The notes under the pieces were generated by a model. The model did no database searches. It was not told where the DNA came from and saw only the letters and a program-made list of their open reading frames with translations. DNA of 64,000 nucleotides. Origin: Bradyrhizobium sp. AUGA SZCCT0176 (GTDB lineage Bacteria > Pseudomonadota > Alphaproteobacteria > Rhizobiales > Xanthobacteraceae). Below, piece by piece: positions 17,787-26,618 of this stretch. Each line of letters opens with the position of its first letter. The stretch's first letter is position 1. The position numbers were made by a program, and so were the translations under genes. The stretch spans positions 372,001 to 436,000 of the forward strand of contig NZ_JAFCMB010000002.1 of NCBI RefSeq assembly GCF_018130145.1, read 5' to 3'.

Positions 17787-18593
17787 CTAACCCGTCGCCG
17801 CCCGTGGCGCGCGGTTGCGGGAGTTGCGCTGGAAGAACAGCGCCTGGCTCGCCACCGCCGAAACCATCGCGGGCTGGAACGGTTTTGAGATCAGGAACGC
17901 CGGCTCGGGGCGCTCGCCGGTGAGGAAGCGCTCGGGATAGGCGGTGATGAACACCACGGGGACCTCGAACACCTTCAACAGCTCGTTGACCGCATCGAGG
18001 CCGGAAGAGCCGTCGGCGAGCTGGATGTCGGCGAGGATCAGGCCCGGCTTCTTGTTCTTGGCCAGCGCGACCGCATCGGCATGGGTGCGCGCGACGCCGA
18101 TGACGTTGTGGCCGAGATTCTTCACCAGGCTCTCGAGGTCCATCGCGATGAAGGTCTCGTCCTCGATGATGAGCACGTCGGTGGCGATTTCCGCCGCCAT
18201 CTCGCGGCCGGCGGCGTCGGCAAGCTTGCGGGTCTCGGCGATGTCGGTGCCGAGAATGTAACCCACTTCCTCCTCGGAAAAGCCTTCCAGCGACAGCAGG
18301 AGGAAGGCCTGGCGCGGCAATGGCGTGATGTTCGAGAGCCGGCGCTCCGACGGCAGGGCCAGCGTCGCAACATCCGGGTTCTCGTTGACCGAGACTGAAT
18401 TCCAGATCTGCGTGAACAGCCGGAACAGTCCGGCGCGCGGACCGTGCTTTTCGTCGAGCAGCGAGCCATCCTGCAGCAGGGCCTCCAGCATGGCCCCGAC
18501 ATAAGCGTCACCTGACGACTGGTTTCCGGTCAGCGCGCGGGCGTAGCGCCGCAACAGCGGCAAATGTTCAGCAACGAGCTGTGATCGGGACAT
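17787..18593 (-). CDS. phyR: PhyR, general stress response anti-anti-sigma response regulator
   Basis: Central switch of the alphaproteobacterial general stress response. The N-terminal sigma-factor-like domain (about 1-130) lacks DNA-binding ability and sequesters NepR once the C-terminal receiver is phosphorylated. The receiver (about 138-255) has the acidic pair Glu144/Asp145, phosphoacceptor Asp189 (LILADIQ), Thr/Ala region FITAYPE and Lys237 (ISKPF). The start at MSRSQLVAEH gives 268 residues, the family length; an upstream extension is discarded. It is divergent from nepR-ecfG, the classical arrangement. Confidence 0.96.
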   Translation of the reverse strand: MSRSQLVAEHLPLLRRYARALTGNQSSGDAYVGAMLEALLQDGSLLDEKHGPRAGLFRLFTQIWNSVSVNENPDVATLALPSERRLSNITPLPRQAFLLLSLEGFSEEEVGYILGTDIAETRKLADAAGREMAAEIATDVLIIEDETFIAMDLESLVKNLGHNVIGVARTHADAVALAKNKKPGLILADIQLADGSSGLDAVNELLKVFEVPVVFITAYPERFLTGERPEPAFLISKPFQPAMVSAVASQALFFQRNSRNRAPRAATG

Positions 18594-18710
18594 CCCCACT
18601 CCATCCTTGTCTGAGGCCCTGTGCGGGCCACATCTGGGTCGAACCTGAACGCCTGGTCCGGCGTAACCTATCCTGAAACGGGGCGACCCGGTTCCCCTGT
18701 CATCCCGGAA

Positions 18711-18735
18711 TACGCCTGAGGGGCAAAAAAGTTCC
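18711..18735 (-). promoter_or_regulatory. phyR: Possible EcfG-type promoter of phyR
   Basis: On the minus strand, GGAAC (18735-18731) is followed after 16 bases by CGTATT. The family consensus is GGAAC, 16-17 bases, CGTT. The match in the -10 is imperfect, and a second GGAAC lies 13 bases upstream, so the exact element is uncertain. EcfG autoregulation of phyR is known in this group. Confidence 0.4.
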
Positions 18736-18756
18736 TTCAAACAGTTCCCTAATTTC

Positions 18757-18781
18757 GGAACTTTTCTGAACCCATCGCATT
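18757..18781 (+). promoter_or_regulatory. nepR: EcfG-type promoter of nepR-ecfG
   Basis: GGAAC (18757-18761), 16 bases, then CATT (18778-18781), about 50 bases before the nepR start. The -35 is exact and the -10 keeps the conserved TT. This would make the anti-sigma/sigma operon autoregulated, as known for relatives. Confidence 0.6.
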
Positions 18782-18831
18782 AGGTTTGACCAAGAGCGCG
18801 GGCGGCCAAGGCCTAATTTCGAGGAAAAGTC

Positions 18832-19080
18832 TTGAAATACAAGGTACTTAACACTCGGGGAAGCGTGGATGACATCATGAAAGAAGTAAAGAAGCAGGGC
18901 GGTCTCAATGCCGAGATCCAGTCTAGAATCGGCCACCAGCTGCGCGCCATGTATGACGACGTGGTGCGCCAAGGGGTACCAGACCGCTTTGCGGAGCTGA
19001 TCCGGAAGCTCGACGGGCCCGAGGCGGCGACCGCCGCTCAGGGCGGCGGCGAACCTGACAAAAACAATGGAGGTAGCTAA
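18832..19080 (+). CDS. nepR: NepR anti-sigma factor
   Basis: A small protein that holds the stress sigma factor EcfG until phosphorylated PhyR captures it. The conserved NepR core is visible (LNAEIQSRIGHQLRAMYDDV followed by VRQGVPDRFAELIRKLD). The 5' end is ambiguous. A TTG at 18832 follows GAGGAAAA and gives 82 residues, while an in-frame ATG at 18877 would give 67. I favour the TTG for its ribosome site. The stop shares one base with the ecfG ATG (TAATG), so sigma and anti-sigma are translationally coupled. Confidence 0.93.
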   Translation: MKYKVLNTRGSVDDIMKEVKKQGGLNAEIQSRIGHQLRAMYDDVVRQGVPDRFAELIRKLDGPEAATAAQGGGEPDKNNGGS

Positions 19081-19625
19081 TGCCTCTCACAGATTCACTT
19101 CGCGACGACATCCTGGCGTCGGTACCGTCCTTGCGCGCGTTCGCCATCTCGCTCAGTGGTAATGGCGACCGTGCGGACGATCTGGTGCAGGAAACGTTGC
19201 TGCGCGCGATCGCCAACATCGATTCGTTCCAGCCCGGATCGAACCTGCCGGCTTGGCTGTTCACGATCCTGCGCAACCTGTTCCGCTCCGACTATCGCAA
19301 GCGGCGGCGCGAGGTCGAGGACGCCGAGGGCAATTACGCCAAAACCCTGAAGACCCAGCCGGCGCAGAACGCGCATCTGGAGTTCGAGGAGTTTCGCGTC
19401 GCGCTCGACAAACTGCCGCAAGACCAGCGCGAAGCGTTGATCCTGGTCGGCGCCTCCGGCTTCTCCTATGAGGACGCGGCGGCCATCTGCGGCTGCGCTG
19501 TCGGCACCATCAAGAGCCGCGTCAACCGCGCGCGCTCGAAGCTTTCCGCCCTGCTCTATGTCGACGGCGCCGAGGATTTCGGCCCCGACAACACGGTGCG
19601 CGCGGTGATCGGCGGCAACAGCTGA
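19080..19625 (+). CDS. ecfG: EcfG, extracytoplasmic-function sigma factor of the general stress response
   Basis: A 181-residue ECF sigma factor. Region 2 (about 15-80) includes DRADDLVQETLLRAI and the -10 recognition helix around FTILRNLFRSDYRKR. Region 4 (about 115-165) contains the helix-turn-helix FSYEDAAAICGCAVGTIKSR. It directs RNA polymerase to GGAAC-type promoters. The start follows GGAGG with good spacing and overlaps the nepR stop. The operon ends at a clear terminator. Confidence 0.96.
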   Translation: MPLTDSLRDDILASVPSLRAFAISLSGNGDRADDLVQETLLRAIANIDSFQPGSNLPAWLFTILRNLFRSDYRKRRREVEDAEGNYAKTLKTQPAQNAHLEFEEFRVALDKLPQDQREALILVGASGFSYEDAAAICGCAVGTIKSRVNRARSKLSALLYVDGAEDFGPDNTVRAVIGGNS

Positions 19626-19647
19626 CATGCATCGGTTCGCATGACGC

Positions 19648-19678
19648 AAAAGGCGGCCCGACCGGGCCGCCTTTTTTG
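19648..19678 (+). terminator. Intrinsic terminator of nepR-ecfG
   Basis: The stem AAAGGCGGCCC / GGGCCGCCTTT has a short loop and is followed by further T, 25 bases after the ecfG stop. Confidence 0.9.
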
Positions 19679-19704
19679 TTGTCGGGAAGTTCCGGGTTTC
19701 CAGT

Positions 19705-19788
19705 CTAATTCAGGCCGCCGAAGGCGTAGATCAGCACGAGAATCGGCAGAGGTATGCCGAGCACCCATAACAGCAGATAGCGTCCCAT
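19705..19788 (-). CDS. 27-residue hydrophobic membrane microprotein
   Basis: The peptide MGRYLLLWVLGIPLPILVLI followed by YAFGGLN is almost entirely one transmembrane helix, with a Pro-rich kink and a terminal Gly-Gly. A GGAG ribosome site lies 8 bases before the ATG. A GGAAC-N17-CATT element (19850-19825) sits about 40 bases upstream, matching the promoter type of the adjacent sigma factor. I recall similar short peptides in Bradyrhizobium but no assigned function. It is convergent with ecfG. Confidence 0.65.
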   Translation of the reverse strand: MGRYLLLWVLGIPLPILVLIYAFGGLN

Positions 19789-19824
19789 GGATGGTCTCCG
19801 TCCGTCATCTGATTGATACGAATA

Positions 19825-19850
19825 AATGCGTGGGGGACGGGAGTGGTTCC
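19825..19850 (-). promoter_or_regulatory. EcfG-type promoter of the 27-residue microprotein
   Basis: On the minus strand, GGAAC (19850-19846), 17 bases, CATT (19828-19825). The predicted transcript would start near 19817, leaving a leader of about 30 bases. Confidence 0.5.
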
Positions 19851-19881
19851 GGATGACGCGTTGGAACGAGACAACATTCAC

Positions 19882-19967
19882 CGTCATTGCGAGGAGCGCG
19901 GCGACGAAGCAATCCACTTCTGCTTTTCCGCGGCGAGATGGATTGCTTCGCTTCGCTCGCAATGACG
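19882..19967. repeat. REP-like inverted repeat
   Basis: The left arm begins CGTCATTGCGAGGAGCG (19882-19916). The right arm (19939-19967) is its imperfect complement, ending CGCTCGCAATGACG. It is a second REP type, distinct from the CCCGGC type at 13.9 and 17.6 kb. It lies between the kinase 3' end and the microprotein promoter. Confidence 0.75.
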
Positions 19968-20005
19968 GGGAGAATTCTTGCGTACACGAACGCAAAAGGG
20001 AGCGC

Positions 20006-21664
20006 TTACTTCACCGGCCGCACCGGGGCGGAGAGCTGTTCGGTGCGGTCGCGTTCGGTCATGTCGACGACGGTGACCATGGGCGCGGTCAGCTCATAGA
20101 CGTAGCTGACATCGGTGAAGAAGCGCTTGGCGGTGCCGCCGAGCGCTTCCGGCGCCACGCGGTCGAGCAGGATCAGGCCGAAATCACTGTCCTCGCGCCG
20201 GGTCGCCGCTGACGTGTTGAACTCCTCCCAGCGGAAATGGAAAACCGTATCCGGCTCCTCGCCCGATATTTCCCAGTTCGCGACGATATGCGGATGCTTG
20301 CCGACCAGCGACAGGCCCTCGTCGGAATGCGACGCCAGTTCGAAGAACAACAGCGACAGCGATTGCGCGGCGCGCGCGCTCACCGCGATGTCCGGGCCGT
20401 TGACCGCGATGCGATCGGCATGCGGTATCGCGCGCGCCTCGAACAGCCCCTTCAGCTTGACGCCCTGCCACTGGCTCTCGCTCAGCAGCGTGACCACGTT
20501 CGACATCGCATGGATGCGCCCGATCAAAAGTTCGCGCGAGACGTCGATGTCGGAGCCGTGGCGCAGCGTTCGCGTCACGATCGACTGGATCACCGCGAGG
20601 ATGTTCTTGACCCGGTGGTTGAGCTCGTCGATCACGGCCGTCAGCCGCCGCTCGAAGCCGATCCGCACCTGGATCTCGCGGCTGAGCCGCAAATTGTTGT
20701 AGGCGACATAGCCGAACAGGCCGCACACGATGCCGGTCAGCGCCAGCCCGATCGCCGCCACGATCACCGCCGTCTGCTGCGCCCGCACGGCCACGTTGGT
20801 CTTGGCGTAATAGCCGAGCGACCAGTCGCGGCCACCGAAGGTCACGGTGCGAACCATCGACGGCGCCGGGCCCTCCGGCCTGACCGGCTGCAATGTGACC
20901 GCACCCTGGTCGTTGGCGACGAATTCGTCATTGGCGTCACTCGGGTCCTTCAGCACCACCGCAAACAGCGACCGGTCGTCATTGGTCAGCATCAGCGTCG
21001 CCAGTTCGTAGGAGAACGTGACGAAGCCTGCGGCCTCGCTGGAGCCTTCCTGATAGACCGGCGCGGCGAGCACGATTCCGACCGGACCATCCTTGCGCAA
21101 CAGCGGGATCGGGTCAGACGCCACCGGCTTGCCGCCCTCCATCACCTGCGTCAGCACCGGCCCGATGATCGAGTGGCGGTCGTAAGCGCGGCCCGGAAAG
21201 CTCAGCGTATCCGCGCTGCGCGGCTCGAGGTCCATCAGCACGTTGATCGGCTTGTCGATCGCCTTCATATCCAGCGGCCGGTCGTCGAAATCGCGAATCG
21301 TCGGATCGGTGAACCCTGAGCTCTTCAGCACCGCACGTGCCGCTTCCAGCTCATCCGGCTTGAGCCGCGCGATCCAGTTGGCGACCACGAAATCGGTCTT
21401 GAAGGCGTAGATCGACGCGCGCAGCGGCTGCAGCATGTTGGCCTTGAGCACCGACGGCGCGCGAAACAGGCCGGAGGCGACGCGCGCCAGCAGCTCGCGT
21501 TCGGTCAGCCGGTCCTGCACCAGGCTGGCGTGGACGTCGATGGCGCGCGCCAGCGCGATGCCGTCAAGGGTCACTTCCTGTTCATGGACGCGATAGGCCG
21601 CAAGACCGGAGAGCAGACCTCCAATCAGCGCGATGAAGCCGATAATGAAACCCAGCCGGACCAC
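20006..21664 (-). CDS. CHASE-domain HWE/HisKA_2-type sensor histidine kinase
   Basis: A 552-residue membrane kinase. TM1 is about 5-25, an extracytoplasmic CHASE sensor spans about 50-220, TM2 is about 297-322, then a DHp helix with phosphoacceptor His350 (DELNHRVKNILAV) and a C-terminal ATPase region. The HRVKN motif is the HWE/HisKA_2 type used by kinases that phosphorylate PhyR. The locus position beside phyR-nepR-ecfG supports this role. The ATPase domain is unusual: the expected ELATNAxKYG block reads ELASHSDEG, so the metal-binding Asn is replaced, and the G-box is weak. The start is GTG. Confidence 0.88.
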   Translation of the reverse strand: MVRLGFIIGFIALIGGLLSGLAAYRVHEQEVTLDGIALARAIDVHASLVQDRLTERELLARVASGLFRAPSVLKANMLQPLRASIYAFKTDFVVANWIARLKPDELEAARAVLKSSGFTDPTIRDFDDRPLDMKAIDKPINVLMDLEPRSADTLSFPGRAYDRHSIIGPVLTQVMEGGKPVASDPIPLLRKDGPVGIVLAAPVYQEGSSEAAGFVTFSYELATLMLTNDDRSLFAVVLKDPSDANDEFVANDQGAVTLQPVRPEGPAPSMVRTVTFGGRDWSLGYYAKTNVAVRAQQTAVIVAAIGLALTGIVCGLFGYVAYNNLRLSREIQVRIGFERRLTAVIDELNHRVKNILAVIQSIVTRTLRHGSDIDVSRELLIGRIHAMSNVVTLLSESQWQGVKLKGLFEARAIPHADRIAVNGPDIAVSARAAQSLSLLFFELASHSDEGLSLVGKHPHIVANWEISGEEPDTVFHFRWEEFNTSAATRREDSDFGLILLDRVAPEALGGTAKRFFTDVSYVYELTAPMVTVVDMTERDRTEQLSAPVRPVK

Positions 21665-21862
21665 TCGCTTACTCGGGAATGAAGTGTTGGCGTAAACGTG
21701 AAGGAAGCATTCGAGGTCTGCCGGGGCGGCAAGAAATAGAAACCGGACGACGGCCGATCGCGGGCGAATATGAATGAGCGATCATCAGCACGCAACTAAC
21801 TGGTTGGCAGCGGGCAACACGTGGCCGCCGTTAACGCTGATTTCGCGGGGCCAGAAGATGCT

Positions 21863-21887
21863 AATGAAGTCGGACCAATTTGGTTCC
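21863..21887 (-). promoter_or_regulatory. Possible EcfG-type promoter of the sensor kinase
   Basis: On the minus strand, GGAAC (21887-21883), 16 bases, CATTAG, the same -35, spacing and -10 as in front of nepR. The leader would be about 190 bases, longer than usual. The rest of 21665-22041 holds no gene that I can support, only short CTAACCTGCC and GTTAACC repeats near 21990-22050. Confidence 0.4.
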
Positions 21888-22041
21888 AGGCATCCCAGCA
21901 ATATCCAAGAAGCGACATCCCGCCACCGTCGCGCCCCGTGATGGCGGATTTAAGAAGGCGCGCCGACGCAGGGCCGTGGGCCGCGGCCGTTAACCAAATC
22001 CGGCGGCGTTAACCCGCCTCTAACCTGCCGCTACCCTGCCT

Positions 22042-22680
<639 letters not shown>

Positions 22681-22698
22681 TTAAAAAATTCCCTCAAT

Positions 22699-22900
22699 TG
22701 TCGTCCCGGCCAAGCGAAGCGCGAGCCGGGACCCATAACCACCGAATTCAGTTGTTGTATCAAGCTGGAGCTCCAGCCCGGCATAACCGCGAACATTTGT
22801 GGTTATGGGTCCCCGCCTGCCGCCTTCGCTAAAGCTTCGGCGAGCCTCATACCACAACCCCGGCGAAGCCTTGGCGGAGACGGGTCGCGGGGACGACGGA
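22699..22900. repeat. REP-like inverted repeat between ureF and ureG
   Basis: The left arm 22699-22742 (beginning TTGTCGTCCCGGCC) pairs with sequence starting TGTGGTTATGGGTCCC near 22797 and with GGGGACGACGG near 22900. It is a diverged, longer member of the CCCGGC-type family seen at 13.9 and 17.6 kb. Confidence 0.65.
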
Positions 22901-22919
22901 TGCGAAGAGCGGTCGTACA

Positions 22920-23642
22920 TCATGACCGGAACAGCCTCGTATACTGCGTCTCATGCCGGAGGCTGGCGAGATCGGCGCGAAACGTCGCGCTGCCGAGATC
23001 GTCGAGCGAGGCCTGCAGCGCGCGCGACGCGGTCGCGACCACCACCGGCTCCAGCGCGGCCAGGATGCGCTGGCTGTCGGTCTGCCCCAATGGTACCAGC
23101 CGCGCGCCTGCGGAAATCCAGTTCGAGACCACCGCATGCAGGAACGCATGCATCGCCGGCGCCAGGGGAATCTTGTGCGCGGCGCTGACGAGACCGACCG
23201 CGACGGGATAGATGGTGGCACCGCCACAGGCTGAAACCAGCCCGTCGAGGCCGTCGCAGGTCCAGGCCGCGCGCGCGATGTCGATGAAGGCGCGGCCCTG
23301 GGTCGAGGTTTCGAGCTGGCGCTCGCGCGACGGCACGAAGGCCGCGGCAAGCTCCGCGATCTCGCGCAGCGCGGCTTTGTCGTTTGCAGTCGCCGCCCGG
23401 TGCGCCTGCGCCAGAAACACGCCGTCGCAAAAGCCCGAGCCGTCGGCCAGCATCGCCGTCAGCCACTCGCGCAACGAGGCGGCATCGGTGATGTCGCCGG
23501 CCTCCACCGCCCATTCGATGCCGCTGGAATAGGAGAACGCGCCGACGGGAAAGGCCGGCGACAGCCACGTCATCAGCCGGTACAGCGCCGCTCCCTCGTC
23601 TGCCGTCATCCCGTCAGCCGGGACGGGCTCACTTGTGGTCAT
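22920..23642 (-). CDS. ureF: Urease accessory protein UreF
   Basis: All-helical chaperone that bridges UreD and UreG in the apo-urease complex. The family signature [20 protein letters not shown] lies near the N-terminus, as usual. The ATG at 23642 overlaps the 3' end of ureE by 14 bases and gives 240 residues. A second ATG at 23609 is possible. The reading frame stays open further upstream only because it runs through the His-codon-rich end of ureE in another frame. Nothing looks damaged. Confidence 0.93.
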   Translation of the reverse strand: MTTSEPVPADGMTADEGAALYRLMTWLSPAFPVGAFSYSSGIEWAVEAGDITDAASLREWLTAMLADGSGFCDGVFLAQAHRAATANDKAALREIAELAAAFVPSRERQLETSTQGRAFIDIARAAWTCDGLDGLVSACGGATIYPVAVGLVSAAHKIPLAPAMHAFLHAVVSNWISAGARLVPLGQTDSQRILAALEPVVVATASRALQASLDDLGSATFRADLASLRHETQYTRLFRS

Positions 23643-24213
23643 GAGCATGGGAATGATCGTGGTGGTGGTGATCGTGGTCGCAATGCTCATCATGATGATG
23701 GTGGTGGTCGTGATCGTGTGAGTGACCGTGCGAGGAATGGTCGTGGCCGGCATGCCCATGCGCGGCTTCCGGCGCATGCGCGTGGCCCGCATAGGCGCCG
23801 CCTTCGGGATCGAACGGCGCCTCGATCTCGATGATGCGCGCGCCGAGGCCCTTCACCATCGCCTCGATCACATGATCCCGGCGAATGCGAAGGCCCTTCG
23901 GCATGATCTGGGTCGGCAGATGGCGGTTGCCGAGATGCCAGGCGACGCGAACCAGATGCAGCGGATCGGCGCCGCGGATCTCGATCAGCGGCTCGGGGGC
24001 GGCGACCACCTCGATCAGGCGACCGTCTTCCAGCACCAGCGCGTCACCGCCGCGAAGCGCGATCGCGTGTTCCAGGTCGAGCAGGAATTCGAGCCCGCGT
24101 GTGCCCGTCATCGCCATCCGCCGCCGGTGCCGATCGTCGAAATCGAGCACCACGGTATCGGCGGCGGCTTCCGTCCAGCGATGCTGGCCCTGAACGCGTG
24201 TTGCCCTAATCAT
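23629..24213 (-). CDS. ureE: Urease accessory nickel chaperone UreE with long His-rich tail
   Basis: Delivers Ni(II) to the urease assembly complex. A 194-residue protein with the peptide-binding N-domain, a ferredoxin-like metal domain ([20 protein letters not shown] and so on) and a C-terminal tail of about 50 residues in which His and Asp dominate, plus one Cys. Such tails store nickel. It overlaps ureF and starts 4 bases after the stop of the adjacent ABM-fold gene, so it is in the same transcript. Confidence 0.96.
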   Translation of the reverse strand: MIRATRVQGQHRWTEAAADTVVLDFDDRHRRRMAMTGTRGLEFLLDLEHAIALRGGDALVLEDGRLIEVVAAPEPLIEIRGADPLHLVRVAWHLGNRHLPTQIMPKGLRIRRDHVIEAMVKGLGARIIEIEAPFDPEGGAYAGHAHAPEAAHGHAGHDHSSHGHSHDHDHHHHHDEHCDHDHHHHDHSHAHDHK

Positions 24214-24217
24214 GGAG

Positions 24218-24517
24218 TTAAAACTTCTCCACCTTGCCGTCGCTGATGATCTCGATCACGGTCGGCGCCGTCTTCATCTGCGACGAATACTCCCGCCACA
24301 CCTTCATATGCGGCGCCTTGCCGTGCGTATTGAGGTCGTCGCGGGTTTCCCAGCGCTCCACCACCACATAGAGATTGGGATTGTTCACGCTGACATTGCC
24401 GTCATAGGAGAGGCAGCCCTTCTCCTTGAGCGTTTCAACGGTGCAGGCCTTGTGCCCCTTGATGAAGTCGTCCTTGTTTTCCGGCTTCATGGGCGTGGTG
24501 GCGATAACGTAGATCAT
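24218..24517 (-). CDS. ABM-fold putative quinol monooxygenase (copy 2)
   Basis: A 99-residue dimeric alpha/beta-barrel protein of the antibiotic-biosynthesis-monooxygenase superfamily. It starts [19 protein letters not shown] and has the conserved [18 protein letters not shown] segment that contributes to the substrate pocket. It is a paralogue of the next upstream gene. Members include YgiN-type quinol monooxygenases, but many small ABM proteins have unknown substrates and need no cofactor. It lies between ureC and ureE, packed 4 bases from ureE, so it is cotranscribed with urease genes. Confidence 0.85.
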   Translation of the reverse strand: MIYVIATTPMKPENKDDFIKGHKACTVETLKEKGCLSYDGNVSVNNPNLYVVVERWETRDDLNTHGKAPHMKVWREYSSQMKTAPTVIEIISDGKVEKF

Positions 24518-24542
24518 GGATTTTCTCCCTCGTTTTTCTTGA

Positions 24543-24842
24543 TTAGCGGGTTTCGACTTTTTCGGGGGTGATGTACTCGATCTTCGGTGGCGCGCTCATG
24601 CATTTGACCGCGACGCGGCCGAAGGTTTTCATGTGCTCGGCGGTCCGGTGCGGCCCCAGCGCCTCCATGTTCTCCCACTGCTCCACGAACACCATCTTGG
24701 AATGGTCGGTGACGCTTTCATGCAGATCATAGGCGATGTTGCCCGGCTCCTTCCGAGTTTCCATGATGCAGGCGGTGGCCGCCGCAATGAAATCGGCGCG
24801 TGTTTCAGGCTTGATGGTCAGCGTGGCAACGACGTAAATCAC
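24543..24842 (-). CDS. ABM-fold putative quinol monooxygenase (copy 1)
   Basis: A 99-residue paralogue of the gene at 24218: same length, same MIYVVATLTIKPE start, same VEQWENMEALGPHRTAEHM block. The two differ in pocket residues (EKGCLSYD versus EPGNIAYD), hinting at different ligands after duplication. It follows ureC by 50 bases on the same strand. The function in a urease operon is unknown; it may process a small reactive compound or simply be a hitchhiker. Confidence 0.85.
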   Translation of the reverse strand: MIYVVATLTIKPETRADFIAAATACIMETRKEPGNIAYDLHESVTDHSKMVFVEQWENMEALGPHRTAEHMKTFGRVAVKCMSAPPKIEYITPEKVETR

Positions 24843-24892
24843 GTGAATTCTCCCGGACTTTTTGTTCTGGCTTTGATCGCCCGGGCGAAAGC

Positions 24893-26605
24893 CTAGTACA
24901 TGAAATAGCGCTGCGCCATGGGCAGTACCTCGGCCGGCGCGCAGGTCAGAAGCTCGCCGTCTGCGCGTACCTCATAGGTCTCGGAATCGACCTCGATCTT
25001 GGGGGTGGCGCCGTTGTGGATCATGCTCTTCTTGGAGATACCATCCCGGGTATTCTTGACCGGATAGAGTTTTTTGGCGATGCCGAGCTTGCGCGCAAGC
25101 CCGCTTGTAATTGCTGCCTTGGACGTGAACACGACGGATGAGGCGGTCAGCGCCTTGCCGTAGGCCGCGAACATCGGCCGGTAATGCACGGGCTGCGGCG
25201 TTGGAATCGACGCATTGGGATCGCCCATCGGAGCTGCCACGATCGAGCCGCCCTTGATGATGCAATCCGGCTTGACGCCGAAGAACGCCGGCGACCACAG
25301 CACCAGATCCGCCATCTTGCCCTTCTCCACCGAGCCGATCAGCTTCGACACGCCATGGGCGATCGCGGGATTGATGGTGTATTTGGCGATGTAGCGCTTG
25401 ACGCGGAAATTATCGTTGTTGCCCTTGTCCTCGGGCAGCGAGCCGCGCTGCTTCTTCATCTTGTCGGCGGTCTGCCAGGTGCGGATGATGACTTCACCGA
25501 GCCGGCCCATGGCCTGCGAGTCCGACGACATCATCGAGAGCGCGCCGAGATCGTGCAGAATGTCTTCGGCCGCGATGGTTTCTTTCCGGATGCGGCTTTC
25601 GGCGAACGCGAGATCTTCCGCGATCGACGGGTCGAGATGGTGGCACACCATCAGCATGTCGAGATGCTCGTCGATGGTGTTGCGGGTGAACGGCCGCGTC
25701 GGATTGGTCGAGGATGGCAGCACGTTCTTCAGGCCGGCAATTTTTATGATATCCGGCGCGTGGCCGCCGCCGGCGCCTTCGGTGTGGAAGGCGTGGATGG
25801 TGCGGCCCTTGAAGGCCTTCACCGTGTCTTCGACAAAGCCGGACTCGTTCAGCGTGTCGGAATGCAGCATCACCTGGACGTCGTAATCGTCGGCCACCGA
25901 CAGGCAGTTGTCGATCGCGGCAGGCGTGGTGCCCCAATCCTCGTGCAGCTTGAGCGCACAAGCGCCGCCCTTGATCATCTCCACCAGCGCCGCCGGGCGC
26001 GCCGCGTTGCCCTTGCCGGATATGCCGAGATTGACCGGGAAGGCGTCGAACGACTGGATCATCCGCCCCATGTGCCACGGGCCGGGCGTGCAGGTGGTGG
26101 CAAAGGTGCCGTGCGACGGGCCGGTGCCGCCGCCCAGCATCGAGGTGACGCCGCTCATCAGCGCGTGTTCGATCTGCTGCGGGCAGATGAAATGGATGTG
26201 GCTGTCAAAACCGCCTGCGGTGAGGATCTTGCCCTCGCCCGCGATGATGTCGGTGCCGGGCCCGATCACGATGGTGACCCCCGGCTGGATGTCGGGATTG
26301 CCGGCCTTGCCGATCGCGGCGATCATGCCCTCCTTGATCGCGACGTCGGCTTTGACGATGCCCCAGTGATCGACAATCAGCGCGTTGGTGATGACAGTAT
26401 CCGCCGCGCCCTGCCGGTTGGTGACCTGCGACTGGCCCATGCCGTCACGGATCACCTTGCCGCCGCCGAACTTCACCTCCTCGCCGTAGACGGTGAAATC
26501 CTTTTCCACCTCGATGATGAGATCGGTATCGGCCAGCCGCACCCGGTCGCCGGTGGTGGGCCCGAACATGTCGGCATAGACGGAACGTCGCATCTTGATC
26601 GACAT
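24893..26605 (-). CDS. ureC: Urease alpha subunit
   Basis: Catalytic subunit that hydrolyses urea to ammonia and carbamate at a dinuclear nickel site. All ligands are present in this 570-residue protein: His136 and His138 (DSHIHFI), carbamylated Lys219 ([10 protein letters not shown]), His248 (MLHSDT), His274 (AFHTEG) and Asp362. The mobile flap Cys321-His322-His323 is intact. The start follows CAGGAG. Only 13 bases separate it from the patatin-like gene that splits ureB from ureC. Confidence 0.98.
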   Translation of the reverse strand: MSIKMRRSVYADMFGPTTGDRVRLADTDLIIEVEKDFTVYGEEVKFGGGKVIRDGMGQSQVTNRQGAADTVITNALIVDHWGIVKADVAIKEGMIAAIGKAGNPDIQPGVTIVIGPGTDIIAGEGKILTAGGFDSHIHFICPQQIEHALMSGVTSMLGGGTGPSHGTFATTCTPGPWHMGRMIQSFDAFPVNLGISGKGNAARPAALVEMIKGGACALKLHEDWGTTPAAIDNCLSVADDYDVQVMLHSDTLNESGFVEDTVKAFKGRTIHAFHTEGAGGGHAPDIIKIAGLKNVLPSSTNPTRPFTRNTIDEHLDMLMVCHHLDPSIAEDLAFAESRIRKETIAAEDILHDLGALSMMSSDSQAMGRLGEVIIRTWQTADKMKKQRGSLPEDKGNNDNFRVKRYIAKYTINPAIAHGVSKLIGSVEKGKMADLVLWSPAFFGVKPDCIIKGGSIVAAPMGDPNASIPTPQPVHYRPMFAAYGKALTASSVVFTSKAAITSGLARKLGIAKKLYPVKNTRDGISKKSMIHNGATPKIEVDSETYEVRADGELLTCAPAEVLPMAQRYFMY

Positions 26606-26618
26606 GAAGAACTCCTGG

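Noticed and set aside
18594..18740. A 49-residue N-terminal extension of PhyR
   Set aside because: PhyR proteins begin at MSRSQ-like sequence, and the extension covers the predicted promoter.
23643..23792. A 50-residue upstream extension of UreF rich in Met and Thr
   Set aside because: It is the His-codon-rich 3' end of ureE read in another frame; the UreF signature begins after the ATG at 23642.
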